Shown here piece after piece: positions 33,301-42,300 of a stretch of DNA of 64,000 nucleotides (position 1 is the stretch's first letter; every line of letters starts with the position of its first letter). The position numbers and the translations under genes were made by a program. The DNA comes from Pycnopodia helianthoides. Taxonomy: Eukaryota; Echinodermata; Asteroidea; Forcipulatida; Asteriidae. The notes beneath the pieces are model-generated. The model saw only the letters and a program-made list of their open reading frames with translations. It ran no database searches and was not told the origin of the DNA. The stretch lies in the NCBI GenBank assembly GCA_032158295.1, contig CM063251.1:12723757-12787756 (forward strand), read 5' to 3'.

Positions 33301-36300
33301 AACGCCGACTTCAAACCTGATTTTATATCGTTTCCTTCGCCAGCGTCATCACGAGATGTGTATACATCAATTGCCTGCTCTAGATGGTGAAAGTTACTTT
33401 TGTAGAACAAGTCAGCGATATTCCCTCCTTTCTTTTTGAAGGGTCCTTGTTGTTCCTCTTGGTCAAGCATGTGCAGATATAGGTTGGCCATCCGTCGCAT
33501 ATCTGTCATGACAGATTTAATGACCTCTACTTTTTTGTCAACCTTCCTTTTTTGCTTGTACCACAACCGCCTACCGATCTTTAGGAGCACGGGATCGCTG
33601 GTGCAAACCTTTCCAACTCTGTCTTGTCTGAACTTCATCAAAACTTCGGCAACAAATCGTCCTCCATAATCTTCATCGCATTGCAGCAATGATACTGGTA
33701 AGGGAACTGGTTGTTGACAGCTTTTAGACTTTCCCTGGCATCCGTTACTGTGTCGCTTAATGTATGACCGGGAATAGAATCCAGAACAAATATTACACAT
33801 CACTAAAGTAGTATCTTTAGTTGATTTACGTTCGCGATGATAGATAGGGTTTGCTGTTTTAGCCTGCCCTTTATTTAGTTCTAAAATGCCCTCTTTCTTA
33901 AAGAGTTCGAACAATGACGATTGTTCCCGTGGAGGAAGTTTCAATGCCGCCTTGACTCGGTCGTGTTCTGCGTGTTGCTTCGCGATATGCTGAGAAAGCT
34001 TCGATTTTGCAGTTTTGCAGAATATGCAAAATCTGTACGGCTTTTTATATGGCTGTTTTGTTTCTTCTTTATCTCGGGGTTGGCTGGAATTTGAAGCAAG
34101 TGTGGCTTTCGTTGTGATATCTGAGGAATCTCGATCAGAATTGGAATTGGAATCAGAATCAGTATTAGGCTCCAGTGATGGGTCATAATATGAAACATCA
34201 CTGTCCGAGTCTCTATCTCGGGGTTGGCTGGAATTTGAAGCAAGTGTGGCTTCCTTTGTGATATCCGGTGAATCTCGATCAGAATTGGAATTAGAATCAG
34301 AATCAGTATTAGGCTCCAGTGATGGGTCATAATATGAAACATCACTGTCCGAGTCTCTATCTCGGGGTTGGCTGGAATTTGAAGCAAGTGTGGCTTCCTT
34401 TGTGATATCCGGTGAATCTCGATCAGAATTGGAATTAGAATCAGAATCAGTATTAGGCTCCAGTGATGGGTCATAATATGAAACACCACTGTCCGAGTCT
34501 CTGTCATCAGAGTTCTGAAAACATTGACGTTGGACATCATCATCATCTGCTGTAATTGAATTCGATGAAAGTTGATGTGACTGGTCCTGTCCATTCGACC
34601 TCGACTGACTCTGTGGGATCTCTGGATCGTGTCCAATCGTGTTCTCTTCCTCTCTTAAATCGATATTTCCTTCAATGATACTGCAAAGTAAATCCATTGC
34701 GGTCACTGCTCTAGATTGAGCGTCTTCTTTATTCGCTGCTGGAGGTTGTAATTGGCCCTGTCCGTTATTAATCTTTGAGATTGATGAAAGGAAAAGTTCT
34801 GATGAGGCTCTTTTTTCATGTAGTGTGTTAAATGAAGAATAAAATGTTTGTTAAATATTGATTCATATAATTTGGATTCTGAAGGGTCATATTATTGTAT
34901 AGAAACATGTGGTACCTCAGACTGTCTTAATTTAGTAGTATTGCTGAGCAGTGAAATTTGTTTCTATTCATACGGGTTTAAGCGGGTTTTTTTAAAATAA
35001 ATACCTCCTCCAAAGTAAATCCTGAACTTATGCGAAAACTTCAAAGCATCTTCTTTCGATCCAATACTCCGGTTTGGGGCCATTGCCAAAAACATAGATT
35101 CCCTTAGACTTTTTTCAAATAAGCAAAAATAAAATTATAATTGAAGTCGTGTAATATTTTACCTTCGTTTCCTCCCAAGGCAAATCCTTTACACCGTAGT
35201 CATATAGAATTTCTTCCCCAACAATGATTATTTTGAGAGCAAAAGACACATTGCTGGTTTTCTGTTTATTTGAAGTATTCTGGTTTTTGCATTTATTTCT
35301 TGCTTCTTTCCATGGTTCACTAATCTTCCAAGAAGGGGACCATGTGATGGCTCATCAGTAGCATCAATACTGCAATCAAATAAATAAAACGGGAAATAAC
35401 ATAAGGGTACAGTAAACATTACATAGTTGATACGGACCACTGGAAATTTTGATGAGTTCTTCTGTTCTTAAGTAGTCTTGTTGCAAATCTCTGTAAAACT
35501 TCACGATGAAAAAAAGAGTACTGCTTGCATGCTTTTTGAATATGGTAACCTGATTTTTACAAATTGGATAAATAACTATACGTATTGTTATCGTTACCAA
35601 AATACTTGTTTGTAAAAAAAAAATTCAGGCCCAAGTCTCAAAAGCATTTTTCCCTCATCAAGCGGTTTTGGTAACTCCGGTATTTAATTGCTGATCATAT
35701 TTCTCTTTAACAGTAAATTGTTTTTTAAATTCTACGTCATTTCAGCTTTGTTCAAGTACCGAGTAATTTTTTAATTCTGACTGTTGTTGATACACATTTC
35801 TTACTAATTGTCGTTTTTTATTGGTTGAAGGCACATCTAAATAATTTGAAAATTGCACATGAACATTGTATTTTACATAATAGTGGGGATGGGCAAACAG
35901 TGTTTATTTATTACAGTAACAGACAACAACGTTTTATTTGTGTGCGATTGCTTACCAAACACGCTTTCCGTTTGTGGAAAAGAAATAACGGAAACCGGAC
36001 GACGAACTCTGTTCTAGATCCGCTCCTTCTCTTGCTGGAATGCGTTTGCCCGCGTACTCCAATAAAAAATCTCCTTTCTCAAATGTTCTCCTAGCTACCA
36101 CACCTCGTCCTTCATAAGAAAATTAATATTGAATTGAAATAGATTTGCTGCACCTTTCATACGAATAATGGAACCTTTTTGCCATTAGGTTTCATTCATC
36201 CCTCCCCTTTTCACCCGTCCCTTCATTCATTAAATTCACCTGTAGTTCTTTTTTATTTGTCAGTTGTCAAATTCAGCGGCGTAACCAAGACTTTTTCAGT

Positions 36301-39300
36301 AGGGGCCAGTGGGCCTGACTTTCAGTGGGGGACAGAAGTGAAAATCATGACGCTCTGATTTATCAAGCCTTTAAGCCTTAACAAAAAAAATAATAATTAT
36401 TTTTTGGGAGGAGGAGACACTATTAGGATTTTTTCGAGGATGGGGGAGGGCACCTACTGGGGGACTGGAATTGTTTGCAGGACACGTGCCCCCCCCCCGC
36501 CCCGGCCACCTTGTCTACACCGCTGGTCACATTGTAAACATCCCGTAATGCAAAGCTCATCTCGCAAAGAAAAAAGGCATTGCTTTTTACAGTTGCATTA
36601 CAAACATAGCATAAAAGGAAGCATGCCACTAGTCAATCTAAGTTAAATCATAAATCTGTAAAAATGGACAGGTGTGTGGTTATGTTATGCGCAGTTCGAC
36701 GCCTCTTTTTACAATACCAGGGTCATTACAACAAATGAGTTACAAAATAAACTCGGTGTGCTGTGCTTAAGCATACGCAATGCATGGCACAGTGTACTTA
36801 CACTGACCAGCTTATGTGGTACTTAAAACAATGGAACGCTTGGTGCCTAAGGAAATTCAAACTACAAGGAAATTCAAAAGGAACAATGCTATCCCACAGA
36901 GAAATTCTAAAGAAAAGCGACAACAGTCTAACAATAGCTTCACCGTAATCCCCTTGTGTAAGGATATGGGTGTGTGTGTGTGTGCGCGAGTTTGTAGTGA
37001 CATTCGAACCGATGACTTACAACAAAAGGGACAACAGGTCCACGTTTGCTCACAAAGGAAAACAATGGGGTCCACGTTTGTCAGGACAAAGAGTTGAACA
37101 AAGGAGGGTCCACGATTGGAGGTCATTATACACACTTTTGTGTGTGTGGTTGGGGGGGGGGGGGTCCACATCCTTCCTTTAGAAACTGAAACATTTCAGA
37201 AGCATGCATCCATCATCAGGTAAAAAGGGGCTCTACATCTGCTATTGTCGTGACTGCAAGGTGTTGATGTATGTACCACATTCTGTGCATCCCGGGGCTG
37301 TATATATCGATACTAGCCACATGACCAAAAAAATAAAATTAAAAAAACAAAACGGAAGAAACTTATTAGTGCTGATATTTCTTTGTGCAAAACTAATAAG
37401 TATAAACAAATACTTCTTTATTAAGCAAGTTACAGCATATATTCGGTTTGCGGTAACACCATGTGTATAAATATCTACTTTGCTGTGTAGATTTTGTTCT
37501 TTAGAGAACTTGTCTTGCTATTTATTCTACTACCGCGGAGTAGATCGGATTTTCAGAATTCGGGAGACAGATATTTATACAAGTGTTACCTCAAACCGAA
37601 TATATATTGATACCTCACCATGCAATGCCTCAAAACCCATATAAAGTTACGGCAATTACAAAAATTTAAGAATATTTAATGTTATTTGCAGTAAATTAAC
37701 CACGATTTCTGTTGACGACGTCTGCGATTCACGTCCCATATTGGGACTGTTGACAAAATGGCTGCCATAGCCGACATTTGACCTTTTTCAGGTGGCTCCC
37801 ATTCTTAAAATTACCTGGGCAATGGTCTACAAATGTGCAACATTTCATGCTTGTATGCCAAAACCCACAATTCCTTACATTGGCTTTACTCTATTTCACA
37901 TTCCATCATTCTGATGAAGTTTCATCAAAACCTGAGTGGGTCACCGGGAACCACTGGTTGATTTGACATGGAATGACCCAATGATACATAAAGTACATTA
38001 GCTCAATAGGAAATCATTAGATGGGGTTGTGAGGATACTGTGTCTTTATTCATTTTTATCTGCGTGTTTTAACTATTGGATCATATATAATTTTGTATGT
38101 GCTGATTGATTTTTTCGTTAAAATTTTTAAAGTGTTATAAGTTGACACAGATATGGTTGATACTGTCATCACTTACTTGCACTTTATCTGTTTATTACCA
38201 CATAAGACAAGTAAAGACACATGGCGTTTGTACTGTGTGGCTTGAGCAGCCCTTTTATTCTAATTGAATACGGATAAAATTACATGATCTTAAAACCATG
38301 AACAGTTTGTAACAAATGCAACCAATTAACCAAGCTGCATTTTTGCAAACTGAAAGCAACTCTTAATATATTTGCAAGAACAGTACTGATCTCCGGCAGT
38401 AGTTTAATCCGCGAGATCTTAAACATTAACAAAAATGATTTCCGGTAGTAGTCCAACCCGCGAAATCTCATACAATTTTTATCAATAAAATTGATTTCCG
38501 GTAGTAGTCCAACCCGCGAAATCTCATATACAAATTGTATCAAAATTGATTTCCGGTAGTATCCAACCCGCGAAATCTCATACAATTATTATCAAAACTG
38601 ATTTTCCGGTAGTAGTCCAACCCGCGAAATCTCATACAATTATTATCAAAACTGATTTCCGGTAGTAGTCCAACCCGCGAAATCTCATACAATTATTATC
38701 AAAACTGATTTCCGGTAGTAGTCCAACCCGCGAAATCTCATATACAAATTGTATCAAAATTGATTTCCGGTAGTATTCCAACCCGCGAAATCTCATACAA
38801 TTATTATCAACATTGATTTCCGGTAGTAATCCAACCCGCGAAATCTCATACAATTATTATCAACATTGATTTCCGGTAGTAATCCAATCCGCGAAATCTT
38901 ATACAATAATACCCCAAATTGATTTCCGGTAGTAATCCAATCCGCAAAATCATCATTTAATAAATGTAAGGGGAAGAGTTAAATAACAACTCAAATGGCA
39001 TACATGGGTTGCATGTTAATCAAATCAAATCAAATACCATAGCGGTAGCAGGTCAATGGCAGAATAAGTTTCAAAGCTAAATTTGCCAACAGGTATAAAA
39101 CAACAAAATAAGAGCAAATGCTTCAGAAAGTACTAATTGAATGAATACACCCGAGGACTATGAAGGTGTACACAATGAAATTCCGCCGATGTGCTTGCAA
39201 AGACCCCAAACGGGATAGTAGCCGGATACGCAAACTCAAACCCAGTGGGAAAAATGAGATCGTACGTTGGCCCCATGCTTGCTATCTCATGCCAACATGA

Positions 39301-42300
39301 TGATTAGAGTCCTTACAAGCAATCATGTTTAAAACATCCCAATGATTGACAAGGTGGAATGCAGGGGAAGGTGGTGGGAATTTAACGAAACTGTATTTCT
39401 TAAGCACAAGAAAACAAGTTAATACAAGGACTGCTCAAACAAAAGTGACTGTCTTTGCCACGTGGACAGTGGATCCATGGTGGATCCAAGGGGGGACGCT
39501 GCCCGCAAGCCGTGAAACAAATAAAAGACCAATGGGAAGTTAATTTGTAACACATGGTCAGTTAATTGCACCAACATCCGACCACGAAGCAAAATATGCC
39601 TCACGGCAACCCACCAGCCTGTCTAGTAGTAATAAATTATTTGAGGCTCAAAGACTTGGCCTAAAATCTGTTAGTTTCCCATATTTACAAAATGACATGT
39701 CATTTGTTGTATTATGTATTGTTACAATGTAGCCCAGATCATGTCTGTATAATTGTTTCAAACCAATGCTAAGCTTTGTAAATATGCAAACAATAACCTA
39801 TTTTCAAAGTGAGTTGATGAGAATCTTTTCATTCCCGTCTTAACTTGCTACCTTGTACAAACTTGACAATATAGGGTAAACGATGTACAACATATATCTG
39901 ACTATAGACAAACATTAAGTCTAACAGTTAATTGGTGTTATTTTTATTTCGTATTTTAATCATTAGGCTATAGGCCTACCTTTAGTTTCAAACAGTTGCA
40001 CTTCAAATCCGTCTTGGTCACATCCGAGGTTGACATATTTTGCTGCAATAGTATCTGGGTTCTCTTTTCTTTCTCTTTTAGACCTTCGTGCTGAAAATGA
40101 CATTGAATTAAATAAAGCAGCAATTAGTACAGTACAATTGCAAACAGACACAATTGGACTAAAAGGTTGTATTAATATTGGTTCACGTATGGTGGTGTAA
40201 CGGAGGGAATGTTTGGCCTCCCTCCAACTTTACCCCCGATGTTATAGATTACTAAGATTAGTGGGTTATAGAGATATAACTCCCAAAACTGAGAAGGTGT
40301 CATCAGGCAGTTGAGAACAATGGAATTGACTGATTAAGAGTCATTTCACGTTAATACTTGACATATGTGTGCACGGTCAAAATAGCTTTTTTTTTTAATA
40401 CTTTGTAGGTTGAAAGGACTTGGGGTGCAAGTAAACAAAATAGACTTTTTAAATCCATATATAGCCCGTTGTCATGGTAACAGCTCATTTTGTGTTTTTG
40501 CCCATTTTCAGCTGGTTTTGGGGGGTTTGAAAAGTGGTTTCTAGCTTATATTTGAAAGTTCACCCAGCCAAAATGCAAAATTATTTCAAAAATCATTCAT
40601 ATCACTTCAAATTACTATCCTTTCCCTTCTTTGAGACTTTATTTTTTATTTTTTTAAAGTGTCACCCTTGTGCTATTTTTAGAACATTCATAGCATGTTT
40701 TTTAACTTAAAAAATCGTCATTTTTAGCCTATATTTTCCCCTGACAATGTCAACTTGCCAGTGGTCTCAGAATATTTTCCTCATGGATGTGATTAGGCCC
40801 AACATTGATCTTTTCATATCTGGTTAGCCTTGATTGCAAGGCTGTGTAATAGTTTGCTTACTATAAAGCTAAAAATGTGCATAACCACAGCCGCACGAAT
40901 GCGATGCCCGAATGCAATGCAACTCCTGTTCAGGTCCCCCCGACTGTCTTTAAACACCACACCACGCTCTTGTAACCCGGGAAAAGGGTACACTTAAAAA
41001 CTAATGAATAAAACTAATAAAATCACTAACTGTTGGGGTGCTCGTTTGAACAATGAAAACAAAAACAAGATCGGGTAGGGAAAAGACGCGAGGAAATGCA
41101 AAAAGTGGGACAGCGACTCAAAATGTAGGGTTCTCAACAAAGAACAAATATTAAAATTACTTTATTGATTATAAGGCAATGACCAAAAGCAAAAGGAACT
41201 CTAACCCAAGACCATTGAACTAAACCCAGAATACTTGATAAGGAATTTACAAAGACCACTAAAAAACAACAATAACAAAAAAAAAACACAGTGCCAAAGA
41301 AGGTTACAAATTAAAATCAAAATGGCTTTAAAACCGAGTCCATAGCAGTAATAGTTGAAACAGGAAAAGCTTATCAAAGCTTGTGGTGGGATCAGGAGAA
41401 CACATAAATGTGGAGTGTTCCCCTTGCGCTGCCAGGCTGCTATCTCAAGTTAAATACAGGGGTGACTAACCACACCACACTACCAGAGTCTGTGGTCCTT
41501 TCTCTATGCAAGGATTATGCAAGAGGGTTCATTGTTTATTACAAGGATTCCTAAGAAATTAACTGAGGGGGTGCTGGAAGAGCTTAAAGGGGAAATATAA
41601 ACAGTGGAAGGTAATAAAACTCTAAGGTCTTTCTACACCCACTACACTCGCCACTACTCAAACCCATTGTTGTCCTCAACAATAAAAATAAAAAACTACA
41701 ATGAATTTACAGCATAAAACTTAACAAGAAATCAACTATACAAAAATCAAGGCCAAAAATAACTCTGTCGGGCAACACGCATAATTTCCCGAAACCCCAT
41801 AATTTTGTGTGAAATTTGCAGGTTGTGCAAAGTTTGCCATCTCAATGACTTTGGCAAAACTTCCAGAAAACGAGTGTTATCTCCACTGTCGATCTGCTTA
41901 TAGTAAAGCACTCCATTCTTCACCATCAGGCTGTCCCATACATGTATCAGCCTCTTCAGTGCTCCTGGCTCCTTTTTCAGCTGATGAGGGCTTGGCTTTC
42001 TTTCCACAGAAGATTTAAATTTCACAACTCTGGAGATGACCGTATCTTGAATTTGGGCTGATTTCACGTCAGGAGAAGGAGTAGGCAGGATTGCGTCCTC
42101 TACTGCTGGGGTCGAATCTACCTGCTGAAACGATGACGGACTGTAGTACACTGTTGTTGGTGTGGACTGGCCATCAAACTCTCGCCATTGCCTCTGGCAA
42201 CTTCGGGGTACTTTACTGCACCAAGCAGAGCTACTCCTCTTGCGCTGACGACTGTCCATTTGCCTCTGCAAACTTAACAACAGTTCTCCTTGTCGTTGCT

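Noticed and set aside
33941..34636. 231-codon frame with Ile-Leu repeats
   Set aside because: Shifted-frame reading of the acidic 144-bp repeat; the other frame has the zinc-finger cysteines and histidines.
38280..38853. Minus-strand frames MYEISRVGLLPEI... as a repeat protein
   Set aside because: The unit length is not a constant multiple of three and copies fall in different frames; no start or splice context.
38385..38950. CRISPR-like repeat/spacer pattern
   Set aside because: The intervals between the conserved blocks are themselves repeated and vary only by drift; the genome is an animal's and no cas genes are present. It is a minisatellite.
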